Shown: one piece after another, positions 9,446-18,585 of the stretch | Layout of the letters: each line of letters starts with the position of its first letter | Position numbering within the stretch: position 1 is the stretch's first letter | Assembly (NCBI RefSeq): GCF_016757215.1 | Contig: NZ_JAESIY010000003.1 | Location: 434,001 to 498,000, forward strand | Direction: 5' to 3' | Source of the DNA: Fulvivirga sediminis | GTDB lineage: Bacteria; Bacteroidota; Bacteroidia; Cytophagales; Cyclobacteriaceae | DNA length: 64,000 bases | Notes under the pieces: generated by a model | Database searches by the model: none | What the model saw: the letters and a program-made list of their open reading frames with translations, nothing else | What the model was told of the DNA's origin: nothing | Program-made: the position numbers and the translations under genes

Positions 9446-10441
9446 CTACTTTTTCATAAACTGTAAAAGCGGTTTTATGAATTTGTCATAAGCTTCTATA
9501 TGCGGTAAATGACCTATGCCATCTATTTCTACTAACTCGGCATTAGGTATGGCCTCTTTTGTTTTTCTTCCCAGTTCTGGGTATCTCCCCATAGTTTGGC
9601 GTACTTCTTCACTTACCAGATTTTTTCCCAGAGCAGTACGATCCCGCTGGCCTATAATGAGCAGAGTAGGTGCTTTCACTTGAGGAAATTCATACACCAC
9701 TGGTTGGGTAAAGATCATGTCATAAGTAAGAGCACTATTCCAGGCTACTAAAGGGTATTCTGGGCTTAAGGTCCATCCGGCTAAAATATTTACCCACTCG
9801 TCATATTCAGGCTTCCATTTTCCATCATAATAACTTTCCTTCATGTAGTTTTTAATACCTTTATAACTCTTTTTTAGCTCTTGTTGGTACCATTTATCTA
9901 CACCAGTATAAGGTACTTTTAGCTTCCAGTCTTCTAATCCTATTGGGTTTACCAGTATAAATTTATCTACTATATCAGGAAACATCAGTGTAAATCGGGT
10001 AGCGACCATACCTCCCATAGAGTGGCCTAGTACACTTGTCTTTTTAATGCCTATAGAATCTAGCAGGGCCTTGGTGTTAGTGGCTAGCAGCTGAAAGGTG
10101 TATTGCATGTCTTTAGGCTTGCTTGATTTTCCAAAACCAATTTGGTCTGGAATAATTACTCTAAAGCCTGCATCACTCAGATCTTTGGCAGTTTTGCCCC
10201 ATTACGCACCACAGAAGTTTTTGCCATGCATAAGCATAATAGACTTACCATTAGGCTTTTCTGGTTTTACATCCATGTAGGCCATTTGTAATGATTCTCC
10301 TTGGATATCTAAATGTATATACTCTACCGCATAAGGATAGTCGTATCCTTCAAGGGCAATTCCTAATGGTTTTATATTTTGAGCTATGCTGAAATGTGAA
10401 ATTAATATGGTTAAGCTCATTAACAATATGGTCTTTCTCAT
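9446..10441 (-). pseudogene. alpha/beta hydrolase interrupted by one in-frame TAA
   Basis: The minus strand encodes a secreted alpha/beta hydrolase in a single reading frame of 331 codons, broken by a TAA at 10204-10202. The N-terminal part (10441 to 10205) starts with a signal peptide and ends HGKNFCGA. After the stop the same frame continues [19 protein letters not shown] and the full C-terminal domain with nucleophile motif GHSMGGM, an acid site in [10 protein letters not shown] and the final GIGHLPHIE His. In this family the residue after FCGA is usually aromatic (Tyr), and a TAT/TAC codon would become TAA by one base change. No frameshift is needed. It is a recent nonsense mutation, a sequencing error, or (less likely) read through. 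A start at 10108 for the C-terminal part alone would lack the oxyanion-loop strand and signal peptide, so that fragment is unlikely to be functional. Confidence 0.8.
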
Positions 10442-10651
10442 AGATTAGTTAGGGTTGTTAATTTTAATGTTGTAACGGAAAGATGTCTGCCATTGTTATT
10501 AGCCATATTATAGATCAAAGTAACAGTTTGAATGATATGGCTTATGTGTTAGGAGCCTGTATGATAGGCTTTGATTAGGGTAATATTAACAAAACAGCGC
10601 TGTCTTTGTATATTGATTATGTTTGGCTTCTTTAGTCTTTATTAAAAATAT

Positions 10652-12904
10652 ATGCGGTACCTTCTTGTAGTTATTTTATGCTTTGGTGTTATAACCGTTA
10701 TGGCGCAAGCCAAAATTTGGGTTATGGATGTAAGCTCGGGCCAACCCATATCAGATGTATTGATAAAAGGGAATGGATTCATATTAACCACCGATTCTAA
10801 TGGTATGGTGCTAAGGGATATTACCACGAAAGTGAAGGTCTACTTATCGCACGTGAGTTATTATCCACAGTATTATCATATGGTTCCTGAAATGGCAGAC
10901 ACGCTGTATCTCACACCCAATGAATTGGCATTGAATGAAGTGGTGGTTCATGGCTTTGAAATGGAAAAGTCCCTTTTAGAACAGCCCGGAGCAATGGCGC
11001 ATCTGTCTGGAGCTCAGTTGATGCGTTTTAATGAAAATTCAATGGTAGATGCTTTTAATACTGTGGCAGGGGTACGTATGGAAGAGCGAGCGCCCAATAG
11101 CTATCGCATTTCTATTAGAGGCAGCTCTTTGAGGGCTCCATTTGGAGTTAGAAATGTAAAAGTTTACTGGAATGACATACCCTACACCTCTCCTGATGGA
11201 ACTACAGGGCTTAACCTGTTAGATCTTTCTAATATATCTGATGTAGATATTATTAAAGGGCCAGCTGGTAGCATATATGGTGCTGGTAATGGTGGTGTAA
11301 TAAGGTTAAACAATGATTTTTCCACTTTCAATAAAGGAATGGCTACAGCCGAGTATATGATAGGAGCCTTTGGGCTTTATAAGTATAGGCTCGCCCTTCA
11401 GCAACCTTTAAAAAATGGAAGCCTGGCAGCTGCTTATGTAAAGCAAAAGTCTGATGGTTTCAGAAATCAAAGTGCATCAGAGAGAGAGGTTTTCCAATGG
11501 TCTAACCGTTGGGATTTGGATAATGATAATAGTCTGACTTTTAATTTATTATATACTGATCTGTATTATGAATTGCCTGGAGCACTTACGGCAGAGCAAG
11601 TTGAAGATGATAGAACTCAGGCTCGGCCAGGTAGTGAGGAGTTGAATGCTTCAATAAGGCAAAAGGCTTTATTTAGCGGCATGTCTTACGATTATAGCTT
11701 AGGAAAGCACTGGAAAACTACTACTAGTGGTTATATCACCACAAGCGATTTTGACGATCCATTTAATACGGATTATAAAAAGGAAACGCAGTTTGGATAT
11801 GGTGGGCGCACCAGCGTTAGCTTTGAGCATACACTTGGCAAACATATGAATTTGAATTGGGTCAGTGGTGGAGAATATCAGTATAGCAAAACATCTGCAG
11901 ATAATTTTGGTAATGTAGGAGGGCGGCCAGACACACTGAGATTCAGTGATGATTTGTTCGTGAAACAGTATTTCTTATTTACTCAGGCAGAAATACAGCT
12001 TCCTTATGACCTGTCTTTAACTGTGGGTATAAGTCAGAATTATCTTAATTATGATATTAATCGAAAGGCAGATATGGCTACAGGAAAGGCTTATGATAGA
12101 GAACGAAATTTTGAGCCTGTCTGGGTACCAAGGGTAGCATTACTGAAAAAAATAGGAATCAATCAGGCGCTAAGAGCTACTGTTAGTTATGGCTTTTCGC
12201 CTCCTACTATAGATGAAGTAAGAACCAATGAAGGTAGTATTAACCTTAATTTGAATGCAGAAAAAGGTACTAATTATGAAATCGGTTACAGAGGAACGTG
12301 GTGGAACTCAAGGCTTAATACAGATCTTACTTTATTCTATTTTGAGTTAGATGAAACGATTACCACATATACCAGCCCTGAAGGAGTAACGCTTTTTAGA
12401 AATGCAGGAAGAACAGACCAAAAAGGTGTAGAAGTGAGTGTTGGTTATGATATAATAAGAAAACCAGAGGATATAATTAATCTAGTGCATTTGGAGCATA
12501 GTTATACCGGACATTTCTTTAAATTTAAAGACTATTTACAGAAAGAAAATGATTACAGTGGTAATGATCTTACCGGAGTGGCTCCAAATACTTGCGTGAA
12601 TACGTTAGATGTACAAACACGCATGGGAGTGTACCTAAATGTTACCCATCAGTTTACGGATGAAATACCCCTGAATGATGGTAATACGGTATATCAGGAT
12701 AGTTATCATTTGCTTTCTGGAAGGTTAGGCTGGAGAAAGGCATTTTCTAACCAATGGAATTTTGAAATTTTCACTGGTATAGAGAATGGTTTGGATCAGA
12801 AATACAGCCGAGGTAATGACCTTAATCCCTACGGACAGAGATATTATCAGCCAGCTCTAGGAATTAATGGTTATGGTGGTGTGAAATTGGTGTTTACTTA
12901 TTAA
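10652..12904 (+). CDS. TonB-dependent outer-membrane receptor (siderophore/metal type)
   Basis: 750 aa. Signal peptide (1-19); a short carboxypeptidase-regulatory-like domain (about 20-90); plug domain (about 105-225) with the typical IRGSSLRAPFGVRNVKVYWNDIP and IIKGPAGSIYGAGNGGVIRL segments (split here only for description); and a 22-strand type barrel to the C-terminus ending in an aromatic residue (VFTY), as expected for Bam-assembled proteins. The fold and the lack of a SusD-like partner point to iron-complex or similar small-ligand uptake rather than polysaccharide import, but the ligand is not identifiable. A TATGTTTG box at 10618-10625 could be its -7 element, although no well-spaced -33 box is present. 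No neighbouring TonB/ExbBD or ABC transporter genes. Confidence 0.85.
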   Translation: MRYLLVVILCFGVITVMAQAKIWVMDVSSGQPISDVLIKGNGFILTTDSNGMVLRDITTKVKVYLSHVSYYPQYYHMVPEMADTLYLTPNELALNEVVVHGFEMEKSLLEQPGAMAHLSGAQLMRFNENSMVDAFNTVAGVRMEERAPNSYRISIRGSSLRAPFGVRNVKVYWNDIPYTSPDGTTGLNLLDLSNISDVDIIKGPAGSIYGAGNGGVIRLNNDFSTFNKGMATAEYMIGAFGLYKYRLALQQPLKNGSLAAAYVKQKSDGFRNQSASEREVFQWSNRWDLDNDNSLTFNLLYTDLYYELPGALTAEQVEDDRTQARPGSEELNASIRQKALFSGMSYDYSLGKHWKTTTSGYITTSDFDDPFNTDYKKETQFGYGGRTSVSFEHTLGKHMNLNWVSGGEYQYSKTSADNFGNVGGRPDTLRFSDDLFVKQYFLFTQAEIQLPYDLSLTVGISQNYLNYDINRKADMATGKAYDRERNFEPVWVPRVALLKKIGINQALRATVSYGFSPPTIDEVRTNEGSINLNLNAEKGTNYEIGYRGTWWNSRLNTDLTLFYFELDETITTYTSPEGVTLFRNAGRTDQKGVEVSVGYDIIRKPEDIINLVHLEHSYTGHFFKFKDYLQKENDYSGNDLTGVAPNTCVNTLDVQTRMGVYLNVTHQFTDEIPLNDGNTVYQDSYHLLSGRLGWRKAFSNQWNFEIFTGIENGLDQKYSRGNDLNPYGQRYYQPALGINGYGGVKLVFTY

Positions 12905-12952
12905 TTGACTATGTGTAGTAATTCATTCATTTATAGTAACTTGTGATCTGAA

Positions 12953-13648
12953 ATGCAAGATTATTTGTTATTTATCGATACCGAAACGTCAGGTATACCT
13001 CAAGATATAAACAGTAAAATATCTCAAACGGATGTTTGGCCATTTATCTTACAAGTAGCCTGGCGTGTTTATACTTCCAAAGGGGAGTTATTAAAAAGCG
13101 AGAATCATTATATCAATGAACCAGATATTATAATTGAAGAATCTTCTAAAAAGATTCATAAGATAGATTACGAATTGCTCAAGCAAAAAGGAGAGGGGAG
13201 AAAGGAGGTTATTAAAATGTTAGCCAATGATTTACGGCATTATAAACCCCTTATTGTAGGACATTTTGTAGAGTTTGACAGTAAGATGTTGCAAGTGGCA
13301 TTTAATAGGGCAGGATTAAAGAATATTATAAAAGATTTACCCCATTTTTGCACCATGCGCTCTACAGGGGATTATGTTCGCTTCACCAACCGAGATTTTC
13401 CTAGTTTAGGAATATTATATGAAGGCCTCTTTAAGGAGAAACTAGTAAATATGCATGATGCCAGTGTAGATGCTGAGGCCACGGCCAAATGTTTTTTTGA
13501 ATTGTATAGAAAGGGAGAGATTGATGAGGAGCTGATTGATAACCAAACTCTTTTTATAAAAGTAACGCAGGAGATACGTAAGAAATATGGATGTGGACTC
13601 CCTGTAATCATTCTTCTTATTGTAAGCTTAATAATGATGTTTTCATGA
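12953..13648 (+). CDS. DnaQ-type 3'-5' exonuclease with C-terminal membrane anchor
   Basis: 231 aa. DEDDh exonuclease fold: FIDTETSG near residue 8 (ExoI, two acidic ligands), VGHFVEFD near 103 (ExoII), and MHDASVDAEAT near 165 (ExoIII with His and Asp). Unusually the last 18 or so residues form a hydrophobic segment (VIILLIVSLIMMF) that would anchor the enzyme in the membrane. The stop codon overlaps the start of the next gene (ATGA, 13645-13648), which implies translational coupling to the DUF294/CBS protein. Exonuclease plus DUF294 pairs are a recurrent arrangement in other bacteria, where the exonuclease-like protein is suspected to act in nucleotide signalling rather than replication. 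Substrate unknown. Confidence 0.8.
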   Translation: MQDYLLFIDTETSGIPQDINSKISQTDVWPFILQVAWRVYTSKGELLKSENHYINEPDIIIEESSKKIHKIDYELLKQKGEGRKEVIKMLANDLRHYKPLIVGHFVEFDSKMLQVAFNRAGLKNIIKDLPHFCTMRSTGDYVRFTNRDFPSLGILYEGLFKEKLVNMHDASVDAEATAKCFFELYRKGEIDEELIDNQTLFIKVTQEIRKKYGCGLPVIILLIVSLIMMFS

Positions 13649-15546
13649 ATAGAATCGAATTTCTAAAAAATACAGCACCTTTCGATACTTTACCGGAAGA
13701 GGTGCTAGAGAAAGTGGCAGATGAGCTTCAGGAAGTTGAATTTAAAGATAAGGGTATTATCTATCAGCAGCATAATACCAAAATAACCGGACTCGATTTG
13801 ATTTATGAAGGCGGATATCAGGCATTCTTTTTTGATAGGCATGGCATAAAGCAACACAAGCAAAAGCTGCGTAAACACGATACTTATGGGGCTTTTTCGA
13901 TATTATTGAATAAAGGGCGATCTATAAATACCGTAGAGGCTAAAGGGAAAACCAAGGTTTTGAAAGTGGCAGCATCTCTTTTTAAGGAGTTATGTAATAC
14001 ACATGAAGAGTTCTACCAAAATTTTCTATCTGTATTTGGAAAAGAAATGCTGGATGAAAAGTATGCGCACTATGTGATTAAACAAGAGGCGAGGGTAGAA
14101 GATGCTATTACTTATGATCGATATTTCAATCGCCGGATAGAGCAGTCCGTTATGCGCCACATTGCTAGCTGTAGTCCAGAAACACCAGCCTATGAAGCTG
14201 CAGCCATTATGGAAGAAGAGAAAATCAGTTGCCTTTTTATTCAGGATAAAGGCAAATATGTGGGGTATGTCACGGATATTATACTAAGAAATAAGATCAT
14301 AGCCGATAGAAAAGCCGCTGATACTTATGTGACGGATATTATGGATACTGATATTTATACTATCACCATGGATTCTTATGTTTATGAGGCTATTCTTTTA
14401 ATGTTTAAGAATAAAATCCGTTACCTGTTAGTAGAGGAGGGTGGTGAAACCAAAGGTGTGATTAGTAGAAACAAGCTTTTGGCGGATCAGGCGCAGTCTC
14501 CTTTTATATTTCTTCAGTCAGTACGGCAGGCGATCTCAGTAGAAGAGCTGCAAAATAAGTGGTCTGAAGTTCCTGAATTGGCGTATAACCTACTAACTCG
14601 GGGGGTAAAATCAGAGCTGGTAAATGAAGTAATAAGTAATGTTTCGGATACCATTGATCAGAAGGTAATAGAAGGTGTTATTGAAGAGATGGGACCACCG
14701 CCAGCAAGGTTTGTGTATATGTGCCTGGGTAGTGAAGGCAGAAAAGAACAAACCCTCAAGACGGATCAGGATAACGCGATCATTTACGAGGATAAGGCCA
14801 ACGAATTTAGGGAATTGACCAGAGAGTACTTTCTGGCTTTTGCAGATAAGGTCTCTGAAAGACTCAATACTATAGGCTTTACCTATTGTAGTGGTGGACT
14901 GATGGCTAAAAACCCAAGATGGACACACTCGCTTTCTCATTGGAAGAGAAACTATGACAAATGGATAGAGGAGCCCAACCCAGAGGCAGTGATGAACTTC
15001 AGCACCTTTTTTGACTGTAGACTGATTTATGGCGATGAAGAATTGATTACTCAGCTCCAAGAGCACATTGTAAAAAAATTACATGATCCTGGTGAGTATT
15101 TCTTTGCTCAGCTGGCTAATAATGCTTTGCAGTATGAGCCACCATTGAGCTTTTTTAGAGGTATAAAGACCATTTCAAAAGGAGAGAAGAAGGTCTTTAA
15201 TATAAAAAGAGCAATGACTCCACTGGTAGATCTGGTACGTGTGTATGCACTACGTTATCAAATTCTGAGAACCAATACTGGAGAAAGACTTCAAAGCTTA
15301 ATGGATGAAAAGGTATTTTCTGAAAAGGATTATCATGAACTCATGCAGTCTTATTATTACCTGATGGGAATGAGGTTGAAAAATCAGGCGCATCAGATTA
15401 TGTATGACAAGGAGAGCCCTGATAATTTTATTAGCCTAGATACACTAACAAAAATTGAAATAGTAACATTAAAAGAGATCTTTAAGGTGATAGAGAACTT
15501 TCAGCAAAGAATTAAGATAGTCTTTCTTAAGAAGCTCTTTGGCTAA
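13645..15546 (+). CDS. cNMP-binding/CBS/DUF294 nucleotidyltransferase-like signalling protein
   Basis: 633 aa from the ATG at 13645, which is chosen over an upstream in-frame ATG at 13591 because it gives an ATGA overlap with the exonuclease and begins exactly where the cyclic-nucleotide-binding domain starts. Domains in order: cNMP-binding-like (about 1-130), a CBS pair (about 155-285, with VTDIMDTDIYTI and similar repeats), a DUF294 GlnD-like nucleotidyltransferase domain (about 310-450) with LGSEGRKEQTLKTDQDN carrying its metal-binding Asp pair, and the helical DUF294 C-terminal domain (about 480-630). Proteins of this architecture are thought to sense nucleotides and modify or regulate a partner; the coupled exonuclease is the obvious candidate here. 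Confidence 0.85.
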   Translation: MNRIEFLKNTAPFDTLPEEVLEKVADELQEVEFKDKGIIYQQHNTKITGLDLIYEGGYQAFFFDRHGIKQHKQKLRKHDTYGAFSILLNKGRSINTVEAKGKTKVLKVAASLFKELCNTHEEFYQNFLSVFGKEMLDEKYAHYVIKQEARVEDAITYDRYFNRRIEQSVMRHIASCSPETPAYEAAAIMEEEKISCLFIQDKGKYVGYVTDIILRNKIIADRKAADTYVTDIMDTDIYTITMDSYVYEAILLMFKNKIRYLLVEEGGETKGVISRNKLLADQAQSPFIFLQSVRQAISVEELQNKWSEVPELAYNLLTRGVKSELVNEVISNVSDTIDQKVIEGVIEEMGPPPARFVYMCLGSEGRKEQTLKTDQDNAIIYEDKANEFRELTREYFLAFADKVSERLNTIGFTYCSGGLMAKNPRWTHSLSHWKRNYDKWIEEPNPEAVMNFSTFFDCRLIYGDEELITQLQEHIVKKLHDPGEYFFAQLANNALQYEPPLSFFRGIKTISKGEKKVFNIKRAMTPLVDLVRVYALRYQILRTNTGERLQSLMDEKVFSEKDYHELMQSYYYLMGMRLKNQAHQIMYDKESPDNFISLDTLTKIEIVTLKEIFKVIENFQQRIKIVFLKKLFG

Positions 15547-15706
15547 AAAAGAATCATTAACAATTTAATAAGGTTGTTTTTTTTTACTAATAAGGAAAAA
15601 TTGTTAACATAAAGGAACAAAGAGCTATTTAATTGTTAAACTTATAGTTCAATTCAACCAACAAAATTTAAACCTCCAATAATCATATTGGTATCTAAAA
15701 AATTCT

Positions 15707-17896
15707 ATGGCGAGAACAATAATTGTATCTAATAGGCTACCGGTTAAAGTTCAACGTGATAGTAATGGCGATTTACAATACAAATCCAGCGAAGGTGGCT
15801 TGGCTACTGGGTTGGGTTCCATTTATAAAGACGGTGACAATGTATGGGTAGGTTGGCCAGGACTATACTTTAAAGATAAGAACAAAGCCCAGAAGGCAGA
15901 AGTGACCGAAAAACTCACTTCTGAAAATATGGATCCGGTTTATCTTTCCGAATCTGAGATTAAGTTATTTTATGAAGGGTTTAGTAATGAAACGTTATGG
16001 CCTACTTTTCACTACTTTAATCAATACGCTTTATATAAAAAATCTTATTACGATGCTTATAAAAAGGTTAATCAAAAGTTTTGTGATGCCGTTTTAGAGC
16101 TGGCCAATCCAGATGACACCATTTGGATACATGATTATCAGCTCATGCTCGTTCCTGATATGATCAGGCAGAAGCTTCCTGATGCCAGTATTGGATTCTT
16201 TTTACATATCCCTTTTCCTTCTTTTGAGGTATTTCGTTTATTACCATGGAGAAGAGAATTGTTAGATGGCGTATTAGGTTCGGATTTAGTAGGTTTCCAT
16301 ACCTATGATGACATGCGTCACTTTCTAAGTGCTGTAAGTCGCATATGCTTCATAGGGAACCAACAAGGGCAAATTACCAAAGACAGAAGAACCATTATGA
16401 TCGATTCTTTCCCTATTGGGATTGATTACGATAAATATGCTAACTCTTCAGCGGCTCCGTCTACCTTAAGCAAAGAAGTGAAGTTTCGTACTTCCATGGG
16501 AGACCAGAAGTTGATGCTGTCTATAGATCGTTTAGATTACTCTAAAGGTATAGCAGCCAGGCTAGAGATTTTTGATATTTTCCTTAGCAAATATCCTGAG
16601 TATCAAAATAAGATATCACTGATTATGGTAGTGGTACCTTCTCGTGATACTGTAGAGAAATATAAAAACCTTAAAGAAGAGGTAGATCTGCTCGTAGGGC
16701 GGATCAATGGTAAGTACGGCTCTATGAACTGGACTCCTATACACTACTTCTATCGTTCATTCCCACTAGATGATCTTTCTGCTTTTTACCGAATGGCTGA
16801 TGTAGCCTTAGTGACACCTATGAGAGATGGGATGAATTTGGTTTGTAAAGAGTATGTAGCCAGTAAGCTTGATAAAAAAGGAGTACTTATTTTAAGTGAA
16901 ATGGCGGGGGCGTCTAAAGAGCTTTCAGAAGCACTTATAGTAAACCCTAATGATAAACATCAGGTGGTAGATGCCATCTATAAGGCCTTAACTATGCCTG
17001 TTGAAGAGCAGGAAAAGCATATGGCCTTTATGCAAAAAGCAATAAAAAAATTCGATATCCATCATTGGGTAAAACTTTTCCTTGATAGACTAAATAGTGT
17101 GAAAGAACAACAGAAAGTAATGGGCACCAAAGTGATGGATGACAGCATGGTGGAGAACATAGTTAACGAATTTAAGAGTAAAGAAAAGCGGCTCTTATTC
17201 CTTGATTATGATGGTACTCTAGTGCCTTTTAATAGCGACCCTAAAGAAGCCAAACCAGATGATGAACTGAGAAATTTATTAACTCAACTTACCGCAGACA
17301 AAAATACTAACGTGGTTATTATTAGCGGAAGGGATAAAGATACGCTTCAGGAATGGCTTGGAGAATTTGATGTGGAGTTTGTAGGTGAGCACGGGGTATG
17401 GCTCAAAATGAGAGGAGAGGATTGGAAAACCATTGACAGCCTGGATGATAGCTGGAAAGATGCTATAAGGCCTATTCTTGAAATGTATACTGATAAAACA
17501 CCTCGATCATTTATTGAAGAGAAGGATTACTCTTTGGTATGGCATTACAGACAAGTAGAGACCGGTCTTGGAGAACTACGTGCCCGTGAGATTATAAGCC
17601 ATTTGAAATACCTCTCTTCTAATATGAATTTAGAAGTATTGGAAGGTAATAAAGTAGTGGAAATCAAAAACCTTGAGATTAACAAAGGTAAAGCTACTAG
17701 CAGATGGGCTGACACTAAAAACAAGAACAACTTCGTTTTTGCAGTGGGTGATGACTGGACAGATGAAGATACCTTTAAGGCTATGCCCAAACATGCTTGC
17801 ACTATAAAAGTAGGAGATCTGCGGTCAGCTGCTAAATATAGTGTTAAAGATCACTTTGCAGTAAGAGAATTGTTATCTCTAATGGCTAATAGTTAA
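15707..17896 (+). CDS. bifunctional trehalose-6-phosphate synthase/phosphatase
   Basis: 729 aa fusion. The N-terminal GT20 synthase (about 1-465) has GGLATGL (30-36), HDYQ (142-145), DRLDYSKG (274-281) and RDGMNL (373-378), the UDP-glucose/glucose-6-phosphate binding motifs of OtsA. The C-terminal HAD phosphatase (about 490-729) has [11 protein letters not shown] (nucleophile D500, acid D502), VISGRD, and the metal-binding GDDWTDED near 680, as in OtsB. One protein can therefore make free trehalose from UDP-glucose and glucose-6-phosphate in the cytoplasm. All catalytic motifs are intact. It stands between the DUF294 gene and a small membrane-protein gene, and faces the GH15/glucokinase/pfkA operon, which fits a trehalose synthesis and re-use system. 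Confidence 0.93.
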   Translation: MARTIIVSNRLPVKVQRDSNGDLQYKSSEGGLATGLGSIYKDGDNVWVGWPGLYFKDKNKAQKAEVTEKLTSENMDPVYLSESEIKLFYEGFSNETLWPTFHYFNQYALYKKSYYDAYKKVNQKFCDAVLELANPDDTIWIHDYQLMLVPDMIRQKLPDASIGFFLHIPFPSFEVFRLLPWRRELLDGVLGSDLVGFHTYDDMRHFLSAVSRICFIGNQQGQITKDRRTIMIDSFPIGIDYDKYANSSAAPSTLSKEVKFRTSMGDQKLMLSIDRLDYSKGIAARLEIFDIFLSKYPEYQNKISLIMVVVPSRDTVEKYKNLKEEVDLLVGRINGKYGSMNWTPIHYFYRSFPLDDLSAFYRMADVALVTPMRDGMNLVCKEYVASKLDKKGVLILSEMAGASKELSEALIVNPNDKHQVVDAIYKALTMPVEEQEKHMAFMQKAIKKFDIHHWVKLFLDRLNSVKEQQKVMGTKVMDDSMVENIVNEFKSKEKRLLFLDYDGTLVPFNSDPKEAKPDDELRNLLTQLTADKNTNVVIISGRDKDTLQEWLGEFDVEFVGEHGVWLKMRGEDWKTIDSLDDSWKDAIRPILEMYTDKTPRSFIEEKDYSLVWHYRQVETGLGELRAREIISHLKYLSSNMNLEVLEGNKVVEIKNLEINKGKATSRWADTKNKNNFVFAVGDDWTDEDTFKAMPKHACTIKVGDLRSAAKYSVKDHFAVRELLSLMANS

Positions 17897-17919
17897 ACTT
17901 TACTTTTAAGTAAAATATA

Positions 17920-17963
17920 AAGCTTAGTAGGGAGTATCTATTACTTCTTGCTAAGCTTTTTTT
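17920..17963 (+). terminator. intrinsic terminator after the trehalose synthase
   Basis: AAGCTTAG (17920-17927) pairs with CTAAGCTT (17951-17958), loop 23 nt, followed by a run of seven T. It ends the TPS/TPP transcript before the next gene. Confidence 0.7.
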
Positions 17964-18060
17964 ATAGATACTCTCCTTATAGAAGCCATTCTTCGATATA
18001 TATGAATGTAAAATTATAGGCATTCATTAGTTTTGATCTACATTTTAACATTTCAACTTT

Positions 18061-18501
18061 ATGGTAGATCAGGAAGAGCAGTCAAATCAAGTAAAACACG
18101 AAGAACAACAATATGAGGAAATACAACTGAAGTATGTGTCTGAAATGCATAAGACAGATCTAGAGGAGTCATTTCTCTATTATCAAAAATATATGAACTT
18201 ATACACTTATTTAAGAGTGACCATGTTAGGTATGGGGGTGTTGGTTCTTCTTTATAATATATTTATCGCAGGTAATAGTTATCCAATTTCTACCTATGAC
18301 AATATAATGACAGGTGTAATATCTGTTTGTGGTTTAGTTGTATTTGTGCTGGTGGTGATTTCAGTGCTTGCTTTTCGCCAGCAGGGTAAAATCAGGAAGA
18401 TATTAAAAGAATTTGCTGAGCAGCGTAATTTTGATTACAAGGAATTGAAGAATGAATATAACATAGTGATTAAGTCTTTATACGGAGGAACAGGTATTTA
18501 A
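18061..18501 (+). CDS. hypothetical two-helix membrane protein
   Basis: 146 aa, no family recognised. The N-terminal 40 residues are highly charged and Gln/Glu-rich; two hydrophobic helices follow at about 55-75 and 86-108; the C-terminal 35 residues are charged and probably cytoplasmic. The tail DFKELK-like/EYNIVIKSLYGG has no known motif. A TAGTTTTG -7-like box at 18028-18035 lies just upstream. It has its own terminators on both sides, so it is probably a monocistronic unit rather than part of the trehalose operon. The frame is open without overlap on either strand and has coding-like composition, so a real gene is likely; no function can be assigned. Confidence 0.6.
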   Translation: MVDQEEQSNQVKHEEQQYEEIQLKYVSEMHKTDLEESFLYYQKYMNLYTYLRVTMLGMGVLVLLYNIFIAGNSYPISTYDNIMTGVISVCGLVVFVLVVISVLAFRQQGKIRKILKEFAEQRNFDYKELKNEYNIVIKSLYGGTGI

Positions 18502-18530
18502 GGCGTACTCATGATTGCTTAGAAAATAAA

Positions 18531-18563
18531 AAGGCCGTTCTTAATAAAATGAACGGCCTTTTT
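18531..18563. terminator. bidirectional intrinsic terminator
   Basis: Perfect stem AAGGCCGTTC (18531-18540) / GAACGGCCTT (18551-18560) with flanking A-run and T-run, between convergent genes (small membrane protein and GH15). Confidence 0.9.
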
Positions 18564-18585
18564 ATGGTGTTTATATTCTTCTGAT

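Noticed and set aside
10098-10108. Separate functional gene starting at 10108 for the C-terminal half of the hydrolase
   Set aside because: It would lack the first strands, the oxyanion loop and the signal peptide; a single nonsense change explains both halves.
10605-10625. Full promoter before the TonB receptor
   Set aside because: TATGTTTG fits a -7 box but the only TTTG upstream is 9 nt away, not 18-21, so it was not listed as a promoter.
13591-13644. Upstream ATG at 13591 as start of the DUF294 protein
   Set aside because: It lies deep in the exonuclease gene, adds a non-conserved 18-residue extension, and the ATGA overlap at 13645 is a better start.
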